In this document: one piece after another, positions 38,076 to 47,000 of the stretch
Position numbering within the stretch: the stretch's first letter is position 1
Layout: the number at the start of each line of letters is the position of its first letter
Assembly (NCBI RefSeq): GCF_029975155.1
Contig: NZ_JARKPQ010000139.1
Span: forward strand, 1 to 64,000
Reading direction: 5' to 3'
DNA length: 64,000 nucleotides
Source of the DNA: Propionicimonas sp.
Lineage (GTDB): Bacteria; Actinomycetota; Actinomycetes; Propionibacteriales; Propionibacteriaceae
The notes under the pieces: model-generated
Seen by the model: the letters and a program-made list of their open reading frames with translations, nothing else
Told to the model about the DNA's origin: nothing
Database searches by the model: none
Program-made: the position numbers and the translations under genes

Positions 38076-39242
38076 TCAGGCGCCCCAGCCGGCATGGGTG
38101 CCGCCGACGCGCTCCTCGGCGATCTTGGCGAGGTAGCCGGTGGCGGCGAAGGCCTTCATCGGGTCAGCCGGCAGACCGCGGGACTCCCGCCAGGCGGCCA
38201 GGTCGGCCCGCACGTCGGTGTAGAAGGCATCCATGAACACCTGGTTCGCGCCGAGCACGTCACCGGCGTCCTGCGCCTCCTTCAACGCGACCGCATCGAC
38301 CAGCAAGGCCTTGGCGGTCATCTCCTGCACATTCAACACCGACCGGATCTGGCCAGGGATCTTGTCCTCCACGTTGTGACACTGGTCCAGCATGAACGCC
38401 ACCGGCGAGCCCGGGCCATACCCGCCGCCACGAATCACCTCATACAGGATCCGGAACAACTGGAACGGATCCGCCGCACCCACGATCAGATCATCATCGG
38501 CATAGAACCGCGAGTTGAAGTCGAACGAACCCAACTTCCCCAGCCGCAACAACTGCATCACGACGAACTCGATGTTCGTACCCGGCGCGTGATGCCCGGT
38601 ATCCAGACACACCATCGCCTTGGGGCCCAACGTCGCGCACTGCACATACGAGGTGCCCCAGTCCGGCACATCGGTGTGATAGAACGCCGGCTCGAAGAAC
38701 TTGTATTCCAACACCATCCGCTGCCCAGGCCCCAGCCGGTCATAGATCCTCGCCAAGCTGTCCGCCAGCCGGTCCTGCCGCCCCCGCAGATCGCCCTGGC
38801 CCGGATAGTTCGAGCCGTCGGCCAACCAGATCTTCAAATCACGCGACCCGGTCGCGTACATGATCTCGATGCACTCCAGATGATGGTCGACAGCCTTCTG
38901 CCGAACCACCGGATCCACATGGGTCAACGACCCGAACTTGTACGCCTCGTCCTGGAACGTGTTGGAGTTGACCGTGCCCAACGCCACACCCAGATCCCCG
39001 GCATAGGACGCGAGCGCCGCGTAGTCGTCCACCCTGTCCCACGGAATGTGCAGCGCCACCCTCGGCGCCAACCCGGTGAACCGGTGCACCTGCGCGGCAT
39101 CGGCGAGCTTCTCCCGCACCGTCCGCGGCGTGCCCGGCGTACCGAACACCTTGAACCTGGTCCCCGAGTTCCCGAACGCCCAAGAAGGCAGCTCGATGGC
39201 CTGCAGGGCCAGCTGGTCAGTAATCGAATCAAACGTGGTCAT
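38076..39242 (-). CDS. rhaI: L-rhamnose isomerase (RhaI-type TIM barrel)
   Basis: LPSWAFGNSGTRFKVFGTPGTPRTVREKLADAAQVHRFTGLAPRVALHIPWD...MVLEYKFFEPAFYHTDVPDWGTSY...CLDTGHHAPGTNIEFVV. Confidence 0.95.
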   Translation of the reverse strand: MTTFDSITDQLALQAIELPSWAFGNSGTRFKVFGTPGTPRTVREKLADAAQVHRFTGLAPRVALHIPWDRVDDYAALASYAGDLGVALGTVNSNTFQDEAYKFGSLTHVDPVVRQKAVDHHLECIEIMYATGSRDLKIWLADGSNYPGQGDLRGRQDRLADSLARIYDRLGPGQRMVLEYKFFEPAFYHTDVPDWGTSYVQCATLGPKAMVCLDTGHHAPGTNIEFVVMQLLRLGKLGSFDFNSRFYADDDLIVGAADPFQLFRILYEVIRGGGYGPGSPVAFMLDQCHNVEDKIPGQIRSVLNVQEMTAKALLVDAVALKEAQDAGDVLGANQVFMDAFYTDVRADLAAWRESRGLPADPMKAFAATGYLAKIAEERVGGTHAGWGA

Positions 39243-39283
39243 CTCGGGGTTCTCTTCTTGCAGTGATGATGTCGAGCAGGGGT

Positions 39284-39319
39284 GCCGTGGCGCCCGGCTG
39301 TGGGGCCGGGCGCCACGGC
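39284..39319 (-). terminator. Perfect 15-bp-stem hairpin between rhaS and rhaI (intra-operon attenuator/stabiliser)
   Basis: GCCGTGGCGCCCGGC ... GCCGGGCGCCACGGC. Confidence 0.7.
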
Positions 39320-39328
39320 CCTGACAAC

Positions 39329-40366
39329 TCAGAAGTTGAAGTTGTCGATGTTGTCGGCGTTGAACTTGTACGGATCGCCGAGCAGGACGGTCTGGTCGGC
39401 CCCCACGGTGTAGGCGCCGAGCTTGCCGGCGGTGAACTTGTCACCCTCGGCGCCGGTGATGGTGCCGTCAGCCAGTGCCTTGATGGCGAACACGGTCAGG
39501 TAGCCCAGATCCTCGGGGTTCCACAGGGCGAACTCCTTCACGGTGCCGTCCTTGACGAACGCCCGCATGTCGTTCGGGGTGCCGAGACCGGTGACCATGA
39601 CCTTGCCCTTGGCGTCCGAGGTGGACACGTAGCGGGCAGCGGCCGCGATACCGACCGTGGTCGGCGCGACGATCACCTTCAGCTTCGGGTGCTTCTGCAG
39701 CAGCGACGCGGTCTCGTCGAACGACTTCTGGTCCTGGTCGTCGCCGTAGGCGACCTCGACCAGCTTGATGTCGGGGTGGTTGGCCTTCAGATCGGCCTTC
39801 ATCGCGTCGATCCAGGCGTTCTGGTTGGTCGCGTTCGCCGTGGCCGACAGGATCGCGATCTCGCCCGAACCGCCGGACTGGTCGACGGCCATCTCCACCA
39901 GCACCTTCGCGATGCCCTCGGACGTGGCCTGGTTGATGAACAGGTCGCGGCAGGTCGGCGCGTCGGAGTCGAAGGTCACGACCTTCACCCCGGCCGCCTG
40001 GGCTGCCTTGACCGAGTCGCACAGCGCGGTCTGGTCGTTCGCGGACAGCGCGATCGCGGACACCTTCTGCTGGGTCGCGGTCTCGATGTACTGCACCTGG
40101 GCGTCGGCGGCAGCCTCGGCCGGTCCGACCTGCTCGGTGGTGGCGCCGATCTCCTTCGCGGCCGCCTCCATGCCCTTGGTCGAGGTGTCGAAGTACGGGT
40201 TGCCCAGGTTCTTCGGCAGGATCGTGATCTTCAGGTCGCCAGCAGCCGAGCCCGGGGTGTCGGAGGCACCGGCCGCCGGCGTCCCGGTGACGGTGGGCGT
40301 CGTGCAGGCGCTCATCAGCACCAAGGCAGCGGCCGACAGCGCGACCGCGGTCTTCGTGAACTTCAT
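39329..40366 (-). CDS. rhaS: Rhamnose ABC transporter substrate-binding lipoprotein
   Basis: Lipobox LVLMSACTT; ITILPKNLGNPYFDTSTKGMEAAAKEIGATTEQVGPAEAAADAQVQYIETATQQKVSAIALSANDQTAL. Confidence 0.93.
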   Translation of the reverse strand: MKFTKTAVALSAAALVLMSACTTPTVTGTPAAGASDTPGSAAGDLKITILPKNLGNPYFDTSTKGMEAAAKEIGATTEQVGPAEAAADAQVQYIETATQQKVSAIALSANDQTALCDSVKAAQAAGVKVVTFDSDAPTCRDLFINQATSEGIAKVLVEMAVDQSGGSGEIAILSATANATNQNAWIDAMKADLKANHPDIKLVEVAYGDDQDQKSFDETASLLQKHPKLKVIVAPTTVGIAAAARYVSTSDAKGKVMVTGLGTPNDMRAFVKDGTVKEFALWNPEDLGYLTVFAIKALADGTITGAEGDKFTAGKLGAYTVGADQTVLLGDPYKFNADNIDNFNF

Positions 40367-40470
40367 AGCAGGTTCCTTTCGGTTGTGGCCCACCAGACCG
40401 GCGTTGGCGCAGTGGGACAGTTGGTTGGGGAGTGACCCCCTGTGGACGGGGTTGCCCCCGCTGATTTCGC

Positions 40471-41496
40471 CTAGCCCCCGGCTGTCGCCGAGGTGGGTTT
40501 GACTCTCCGGTTCTGGATCCAGGTGATCAGTGAGCCGGCCACCACTGAACCGATCAGCAGCACGCCGGTGATGATCTTGATGACCTCGGCGGTCACGCCG
40601 ACCAGTCGCAACGCGCTCGAGAGCGCGCCGATCAGCAGGACGCCGGCGACGACGCCGTGCAGCGCCCCGATGCCGCCGAACACCGACACTCCGCCCAGCA
40701 CGACGGCCGCGATCACCTGCAGTTCGAGGCCGTCGCCCACGTCGCCACGGGCGGTGCCGCGCAGCAGGGTCCAGTAGATGCCGCCCATCGCCGAGAGGGT
40801 GCCGGCGAGGACGAACAGGATCGTCCGCGTGCGTTCCCGGTTGACCCCGGAGAAGGCGGCGGCCTCGGAGTTCAGGCCGATCGCGTACACCCCGCGGCCG
40901 AACCGGGTGAAGTGGAGGACGTAGACGAAGGCCGCCAGCAGCAGCACGAAGATCACGATGATGAACGGGATCCCGGTGTGGCCGATCTCGTACTTGGTGA
41001 GGTCCGTCCAGGCCTGCGGGAACTTGGTGATGGTCGAGGTGCCGAGCAGGCCGACAGCGATGCCGCGGAACAGGGCCATCGTGCCGATCGTCACCGCCAG
41101 TGCGGGCAGTCCGATCCTGGTGACCAGCAGGCCGTTGAGCAGGCCGCCGGCCGCGCCGACGACCAGCACGATCACCATCGCGAGCTCGAACGGCACGCCG
41201 GACGCGTACAGCAGGCCGAGCAGCGAGCAGGACAGGCCGACCATCGAGCCCACCGAGATGTCGATGTCGCCGGTGATCATCACCAGCGCCATCGGCAGCG
41301 CGATGATCAGCGTCGCGAACATGTCGCGCAGCAGGTTGTAGGCGGTGAGCCGGTCGGCGAAGTAGGGGACGGCGATACTGGCGACCAGCAGCGTGACCGC
41401 GAGCAGCGCGACGATCGCCATCTCGCGGGTCAGGAAGACCCGCTTCCACAGTGGCTGGCCGTAGTCGGGGTAGGCCTGGACGGCGACGGCGCTCAC
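40471..41496 (-). CDS. rhaQ: Sugar (rhamnose) ABC transporter permease
   Basis: GTG start; REMAIVALLAVTLLVASIAVPYFADRLTAYNLLRDMFATLIIALPMALVMITGDIDISVGSMVGLS. Confidence 0.9.
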   Translation of the reverse strand: MSAVAVQAYPDYGQPLWKRVFLTREMAIVALLAVTLLVASIAVPYFADRLTAYNLLRDMFATLIIALPMALVMITGDIDISVGSMVGLSCSLLGLLYASGVPFELAMVIVLVVGAAGGLLNGLLVTRIGLPALAVTIGTMALFRGIAVGLLGTSTITKFPQAWTDLTKYEIGHTGIPFIIVIFVLLLAAFVYVLHFTRFGRGVYAIGLNSEAAAFSGVNRERTRTILFVLAGTLSAMGGIYWTLLRGTARGDVGDGLELQVIAAVVLGGVSVFGGIGALHGVVAGVLLIGALSSALRLVGVTAEVIKIITGVLLIGSVVAGSLITWIQNRRVKPTSATAGG

Positions 41497-42527
41497 GGCT
41501 CCATCCTTTCCGCGATCAGCTTTCGTTTCTGCCGGTCGGCGAGCACCCGGTCGAGGATGATCGCGCCGAGGATCAGGGCGCCGACGACTGCGCGCTGCCA
41601 GAACGACTGGATGCCGAGGACGGGCAGCGCGGAGTTGATCGTGGCCAGCAGGATGGCGCCGAAGGCGGCACCGATCACCGTCCCGGAGCCGCCGGTGATC
41701 GCCACGCCGCCGATCACCGCGGCGCCGATCGCCTGCAGTTCGTAGCCGGTGCCGGCGTTGGACGCAATCGTGCCATAGCGGGCGGCAAACATGACGCCGG
41801 CCAGGCCGGCCATGGCGCCCGAGACCACGAAGGACATCAGCATCCGCTGCCGGACCGGCAGGCCGTACAGCTCGGCCGCCTCGGGAGCGGACCCGATCGC
41901 GTACAGCTCGCGGCCGGAGCGGGTGTTGTGGAGGTACCAGGCGGCGACCAGCAGCACCACGACCGCGAGGATCGTGAGCGCCGGGATCCCGACCACCTGC
42001 GCGTTGCCGAAGGCCAGGAAGTCCTGACCCATCTGGGAGGCGTTGATCCGGGTCGAGCCGGCCCAGAGGATGTTGATGCCGCGGAAGATGTACATCGTGC
42101 CGAGCGTGATCACCATGCCGGGCACCTTGGCCACGGCGACCAGGCCGCCGTTCAGCAGTCCGAGCAGCCCGCCGAACGCGGTGCCGAGCAGGAACGCGAC
42201 CACTGCCGGCATCGAGGGCCAGGCGATGTAGACCGAGCCCACCAGGAAGGCGGTGAGCCCCATGGTCGAGCCCACCGAGAGGTCGACCGAGCGGGTGATG
42301 ATCACGAACGCGACGCCGATCGCCAGCACCATGTAGATCGCCGGGTTCAGCAGCAGGTTGCGCCACCCGTCCGCGCTGAAGACGAAGGTCGGGCTGACCG
42401 CGGCGGTGGCCACCACCATGAGCAGGAAGGCCGCCAGGATCGAGGTCTCCCGCCGGCGCAGCAGGCCGAGCAGGCGGCTGCCGACGCCGGCGGTGCCGAC
42501 GTGGGCAAGGGTCACCTCGGTGCTCAT
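41493..42527 (-). CDS. rhaP: Sugar (rhamnose) ABC transporter permease
   Basis: AFVIITRSVDLSVGSTMGLTAFLVGSVYIAWPSMPAVVAFLLGTAFGGLLGLLNGGLVAVAKVPGMVITLGTMYIFRGI. Confidence 0.9.
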   Translation of the reverse strand: MSTEVTLAHVGTAGVGSRLLGLLRRRETSILAAFLLMVVATAAVSPTFVFSADGWRNLLLNPAIYMVLAIGVAFVIITRSVDLSVGSTMGLTAFLVGSVYIAWPSMPAVVAFLLGTAFGGLLGLLNGGLVAVAKVPGMVITLGTMYIFRGINILWAGSTRINASQMGQDFLAFGNAQVVGIPALTILAVVVLLVAAWYLHNTRSGRELYAIGSAPEAAELYGLPVRQRMLMSFVVSGAMAGLAGVMFAARYGTIASNAGTGYELQAIGAAVIGGVAITGGSGTVIGAAFGAILLATINSALPVLGIQSFWQRAVVGALILGAIILDRVLADRQKRKLIAERMEP

Positions 42528-42588
42528 GCGGGGTCCCCGCGGAGTTGTTCGGGGGAGCGCAGCGGAGGAGAAGAACTCTGTGGGGTGC

Positions 42589-44106
42589 TCATGCCGAGAC
42601 CTCCTCGGGGGCGTGGGTGGCGGCGAACATGACCGTCTCGGGGGTGGCCTCGGCGCGGGTGAGTTCGGCGGTGAGGCGTCCCTCGTGCATGACGAGGACG
42701 CGGTCGGCCATCCCGAGGACTTCGGGCAGCTCGGACGAGATCATCAGGATCGCCAGCCCCTCACCGGCCAGCTCCGACATGCGGCGGTGCACCTCGGACT
42801 TCGTGCCCACGTCGATGCCGCGGGTGGGCTCGTCGATGATCAGCAGGGCCGGGTGGGTGGCCAGCCACTTGGCGAGGACGACCTTCTGCTGGTTGCCGCC
42901 CGAGAGCGTGCCGGCCTGTGTGTCGAGCGCCGCGCACTTCACCTCGAGCGCCCGCGCCCATTCCTGCGCGGCCGCGTTCTCGGCCCTGCGGGTGATCACG
43001 CCACCACGAACCAGCCTGCCGCGGATGGCGTCGGTGATGTTGGTGGCGATCGCAGCTTCGAGGACGAGGCCCTGCTGCCGGCGGTCCTCGGGGACGAAGC
43101 CGATCCCGGCCTTCATCGCTTCCGCCGGGTTGCTCCTGGGCAGCGGGGCGCCCTTCAGCCGGACTTCCCCGTCGATGTACGGGTCCACCCCGAAGACCGC
43201 GCGCGCGACCTCGGACCGTCCGGCCCCGACCAGTCCGGCCAGGGCGACGATCTCGCCGGCCCGGACGTCGAAGCTGATGTCGGCGAATAGACCGGGCGAG
43301 GTGAGCCCGCGAACCTCGAGCACCGGGTCACCGATCGGCGCCTCGATCTTCGGAAAGAGCTCGTTGACGTCGCGGCCGACCATCATCCGCACGATCGCCG
43401 GGACGTTGGTCGCCGCCGTCGGCACGGTCGAGATGTAGCTGCCGTCCCGCATCACGGTGATCGTGTCGCAGAGCGAGAACACCTCGTCGAAGCGGTGAGA
43501 GATGAACATCAGCGCGCGGCCCTCGTCGCGCAGGCTGCGGGCGACCGCGAACAGCCGCTCCACCTCGACACCGGACAGGGCCGCGGTGGGCTCGTCCATG
43601 ATCATGACCTTGGCATCGAGGGAGATCGCCTTGGCGATCTCGATGATCTGCTGGTCGGCGATCGACAATCCCTGCGCCGGGCGGTCGGGGTCGATTGACA
43701 CGCCCAGCCGCTGCATCAGCTGCAGCACCTCGGCGCGCATCGCGGCCCGGTCGATCCGGCCGAACCGTCCCACGGGCTGACGCCCCATGAAGACGTTCTC
43801 GGTCACCGACAGGTCGGGGAACAGCGTCGGCTCCTGGTAGATCACCGCGATGCCGGCGGCCTTGGACTCGGCGGTGGAACGGAAGTTGACCGGCCGCCCT
43901 TCGAGCTCGAAGGTGCCGGTGTCCCGGTGGTAGAGCCCCGCCATGATCTTGACCAGCGTCGACTTGCCGGCACCGTTCTCGCCGACCACGGCGTGGATGG
44001 AGTGGGCGCGCAGGGTCAGGTCCGCGTTCCGCAGAGCCACCACGGCCCCGAAGCTCTTGGAGACGCCCTTGAGTTCGAGTACCGGGCTTGCGTCGTTACT
44101 CTGCAT
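42589..44106 (-). CDS. rhaT: Sugar (rhamnose) ABC transporter ATP-binding protein (tandem ABC); alternative upstream start at 44136
   Basis: MQSNDASPVLELKGVSKSFGAVVALRNADLTLRAHSIHAVVGENGAGKSTLVKIMAGLY; LSIADQQIIEIAKAISLDAKVMIMDEPTAAL; LSGGNQQKVVLAKWLATHPALLIIDEPTRGIDVGTK. Confidence 0.93.
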   Translation of the reverse strand: MQSNDASPVLELKGVSKSFGAVVALRNADLTLRAHSIHAVVGENGAGKSTLVKIMAGLYHRDTGTFELEGRPVNFRSTAESKAAGIAVIYQEPTLFPDLSVTENVFMGRQPVGRFGRIDRAAMRAEVLQLMQRLGVSIDPDRPAQGLSIADQQIIEIAKAISLDAKVMIMDEPTAALSGVEVERLFAVARSLRDEGRALMFISHRFDEVFSLCDTITVMRDGSYISTVPTAATNVPAIVRMMVGRDVNELFPKIEAPIGDPVLEVRGLTSPGLFADISFDVRAGEIVALAGLVGAGRSEVARAVFGVDPYIDGEVRLKGAPLPRSNPAEAMKAGIGFVPEDRRQQGLVLEAAIATNITDAIRGRLVRGGVITRRAENAAAQEWARALEVKCAALDTQAGTLSGGNQQKVVLAKWLATHPALLIIDEPTRGIDVGTKSEVHRRMSELAGEGLAILMISSELPEVLGMADRVLVMHEGRLTAELTRAEATPETVMFAATHAPEEVSA

Positions 44107-44122
44107 CGGGCCTCCGTTGGCG

Positions 44123-44149
44123 TTGAAACGTTCCATACGAACGATTCAA
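44123..44149. promoter_or_regulatory. Candidate LacI operator of the rhamnose transporter operon
   Basis: TTGAAACGTTC-CATAC-GAACGATTCAA, 11-bp arms with one mismatch. Confidence 0.65.
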
Positions 44150-44176
44150 GACACTACGCACGCAGAGCGCGCGATG

Positions 44177-45250
44177 TCAACCCTTCCGGCGACTCCGGGG
44201 TTGGGTCGAGCGACGGGCCACCAGCTGCGGAGTGAACCGGACCGCCTCGTGCTGGTGCGGACGGCCGCCGTCCGCGGCCTCGATCTCCCTGGTCAACAAT
44301 TCAGCGGACTTGCGTCCGATGTCCTCACGCGGCTGCCGGATCGACGACAGCGGGACGGCGGCGGCCGCGGCGAACGCGATGTCGTCGTAGCCGATGATCG
44401 CGATGTCGTCCGGCACCCGCAGGCCTGCGGTGACGAAGCCCTGCAGCAGGCCGATCGCGACGAGGTCACAGGCCGCGAACACCGCCGTCGGCCGCTCGGC
44501 CTCAGCCAACGCGGCGATCTCGCCCGCGCCGCTGACCCCGTCCGCGATTCCGAGAGCCGGCGTGCTCACCGCCAGCAACGAGACCCCGTCGCCGGCCTGC
44601 TCCACCGCCAGCTCCATCCCGCGGCGGCGGTCGCGCACCTGGGCGAGCGAACTGGGGCCGCCGACGAAGGCGAGCCGTTGATGACCCTGGTCCAGCAGGT
44701 GCTGGCCCGCCAGCCGGCCGCCGGCGAGGTCGTCCACACCGACCGAGCAGAAGTCCGCCCCGCTGCCGACCCGGTCGACCAGCACCACGGGGATTCCCCG
44801 TTGGCGCAGCCGCAGCACGCGCTCGGCACTGTCCTCGATCGGAGCGAACAGCACTCCGCCGACCCGCTGCTGTTCGAACCGCTCCAGCAGGGTGAGTTCG
44901 CGGTCGGGATTCTGGTCACTGTTGCCGATGTGCACGGAGTACTGCTGCTCGTAGAGCAGTTCCTCCGCACCTCTGGCGACGTCGGTGAAGAACGGGTTGG
45001 CGATGTCCATCACCACCATGCCGATCGATCGGCTGCGGCCCGCGCGGAGCTGGCGGGCCGACTCGTTGGGCACCCAGCCGAGCTTGTCGATCGCGTCCTG
45101 CACACGCTGCCTGGTGGCGTCCGACACTCGCTCCGGAGAATTCAACACATTGGAGACCGTGCCCACCGACACCCGCGCGAGCGTCGCAACATCGCGCATG
45201 CTCACCGAGCTTCTGCTGCTCATCGCCATTCCCTCGTCGCCGTTGGTCAC
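44177..45250 (-). CDS. LacI-family transcriptional regulator (putative rhamnose regulator)
   Basis: MRDVATLARVSVGTVSNVLNSPERVSDATRQRVQDAIDKLGWVPNESARQLRAGRSRSIGMVVMDIANPFF. Confidence 0.95.
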   Translation of the reverse strand: MTNGDEGMAMSSRSSVSMRDVATLARVSVGTVSNVLNSPERVSDATRQRVQDAIDKLGWVPNESARQLRAGRSRSIGMVVMDIANPFFTDVARGAEELLYEQQYSVHIGNSDQNPDRELTLLERFEQQRVGGVLFAPIEDSAERVLRLRQRGIPVVLVDRVGSGADFCSVGVDDLAGGRLAGQHLLDQGHQRLAFVGGPSSLAQVRDRRRGMELAVEQAGDGVSLLAVSTPALGIADGVSGAGEIAALAEAERPTAVFAACDLVAIGLLQGFVTAGLRVPDDIAIIGYDDIAFAAAAAVPLSSIRQPREDIGRKSAELLTREIEAADGGRPHQHEAVRFTPQLVARRSTQPRSRRKG

Positions 45251-45348
45251 GATTAGATCACAAAAACCGATTCATTGAACCGTATCAGTGGATCACGTTT
45301 GACCGGCCGCCCACCATCGCTCGTCGAGCCTGTCGAGACGCCACTACC

Positions 45349-45597
45349 CCTTCCGTCATCCTGGCGAACGCCGGGATCCCCGACACCCGACCGGCAACGC
45401 ACGTCACGGGATCCCGGATCAAGCCCGGGACGACGACGGATCAAGCCCGGGACGACGCGATTCCCCTTCCGTCATCCCGGCGAACGCCGGGATCCCGGTC
45501 ACCCGACCGGCAACGCACGTCACGGGATCCCGGATCAAGCCCGGGATGACGACGGATCAAGCCCGGGACGACGACGGATCAAGCCGGGATGACGACG
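45349..45597. repeat. Tandem duplication (116-bp period) of a composite GTCATCCCGG/GGATCAAGCCCGGGA repeat
   Basis: GTCATCcCGGCGAACGCCGGGATCC at 45355 and 45471, both followed by ACCCGACCGGCAACGCACGTCACGGGATCCCGGATCAAGCCCGGGA. Confidence 0.88.
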
Positions 45598-45609
45598 GGG
45601 ACGGACGCC

Positions 45610-46857
45610 TCAGCCGCAGGCGGTCGCCGGCTCACCGTGGTAGACGAGGACGCGCGGAGTGCTGCCGCAGATCGACGCTGCCGGCTTCTCGCCCGTCTTG
45701 AGCGCCGGCGCGTGCCCGGGCACCCGGGCCTCGGCGCCCAGCAGCTGCTCCAGCATGGACGGCGCCGCCGGCGTCACCACCCTGGTGTCGTCCGGGTCGA
45801 CGCCCATCGCCGTCGCCGCGTGCCGGTACGCCTCGTCGATGCCCATCTGGGAATCGATCAGGCCGTTGGCGATCGCGGTCTTCGGGTCGAAGATGTGCGC
45901 GCCGAGCTTCTCGGTGATGAAGGACGGCTCGAGGTCACGTCCCTTCGCCACCGCGTCGACGAAGTCGTCGTAGACGTTCTTCATGCCAGCCATCAGGGTG
46001 TCCCGCTCCTCCTTCCTCATGTCCCGGAACGGGTTGCCGAAGTCCTTGTCCCTGCCCATGGTCAGGTAGGTCTGCTCGATGCCACCCTCGGTCTCGATGC
46101 CGGGGGTGAACGCCGTCCCGGTGATCGCCTTGACGTCCTTGTACCGCTCGAACGGCCCGTAGATGACGCCGATGCTGCCGATCAGCGATCCGTAGTCGGC
46201 GATGATCTCGTCCGCGCCGGCCATCGTGTACATGCCGCCCGACGCCGACATGCCCTGCACATGGGCAATGACCTTCTTCTGCGTGCGCTGCTGGTAGCGC
46301 GCGATCGCGTCCGCCATGGCCTTCGAGCCGTTGATCGAGCCGCCCGGGGTGTTCAGCACCAGGAGCAGGCCCGCCGCGTCGTCCGCGTCGAGCGCGTCGA
46401 TCTGCCGGGCGAGCTCGTAGCCGTAGGTGCCGCCGGTGAGCGTCGAACCGTCGCTGGAGCCGGCGAGGATCGTCCCGGTCACGAAGACCGCCCGGATCTG
46501 GTTCTTCGCCGACGCCGAGCCCCAGATCGTCTGCAGGCCAGGCCCGGCAGCCCCCGCAGAGGCAGCTCCCGCGAACAGGCCACCCAGGACCAGCGAGGAG
46601 ACGATCATGCCGATCGCCAGCACGGCGCCGAGGCCGATGCCTGCGCCCGCCCCCGCTCCGAAGCCTCGTGCGAACGAGCCCTTCGCCCGCGCCGGTGGCG
46701 GCGTGACGTGCTGCGGTGGCGCGGTCGGCACCCAGCCGTACGGCGGCTGCGCCACCGGTGGCCAGGCGCCCTGCGGTGGCTGCGGGACGGCCGACGTCCC
46801 CGCGGCGGGCGGAACAGTGCTGGCGGACGGCCGTGCGGACGGATCGGGTGTGCTCAT
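45610..46857 (-). CDS. sppA: S49 family signal peptide peptidase (SppA-like)
   Basis: Pro-rich N-terminus, TM; LDADDAAGLLLVLNTPGGSINGSKAMADAIARYQQRTQKKVIAHVQGMSASGGMYTMAGADEIIADYGSLIGSIGVIYGPFERYKDV. Confidence 0.92.
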   Translation of the reverse strand: MSTPDPSARPSASTVPPAAGTSAVPQPPQGAWPPVAQPPYGWVPTAPPQHVTPPPARAKGSFARGFGAGAGAGIGLGAVLAIGMIVSSLVLGGLFAGAASAGAAGPGLQTIWGSASAKNQIRAVFVTGTILAGSSDGSTLTGGTYGYELARQIDALDADDAAGLLLVLNTPGGSINGSKAMADAIARYQQRTQKKVIAHVQGMSASGGMYTMAGADEIIADYGSLIGSIGVIYGPFERYKDVKAITGTAFTPGIETEGGIEQTYLTMGRDKDFGNPFRDMRKEERDTLMAGMKNVYDDFVDAVAKGRDLEPSFITEKLGAHIFDPKTAIANGLIDSQMGIDEAYRHAATAMGVDPDDTRVVTPAAPSMLEQLLGAEARVPGHAPALKTGEKPAASICGSTPRVLVYHGEPATACG

Positions 46858-47000
46858 GACGACTCCTGCAGAGTGAGTGTCCCTCCACCCTAGGGCGGGC
46901 CACCCACGGGCCCCGCGCGCCACCACGGGAGCACGCAGGTTCGTACGCTCTCGCCACCGGTACAGTGGCCTCCTCCACAGAGTCCACGCAGGAGTGCCCG

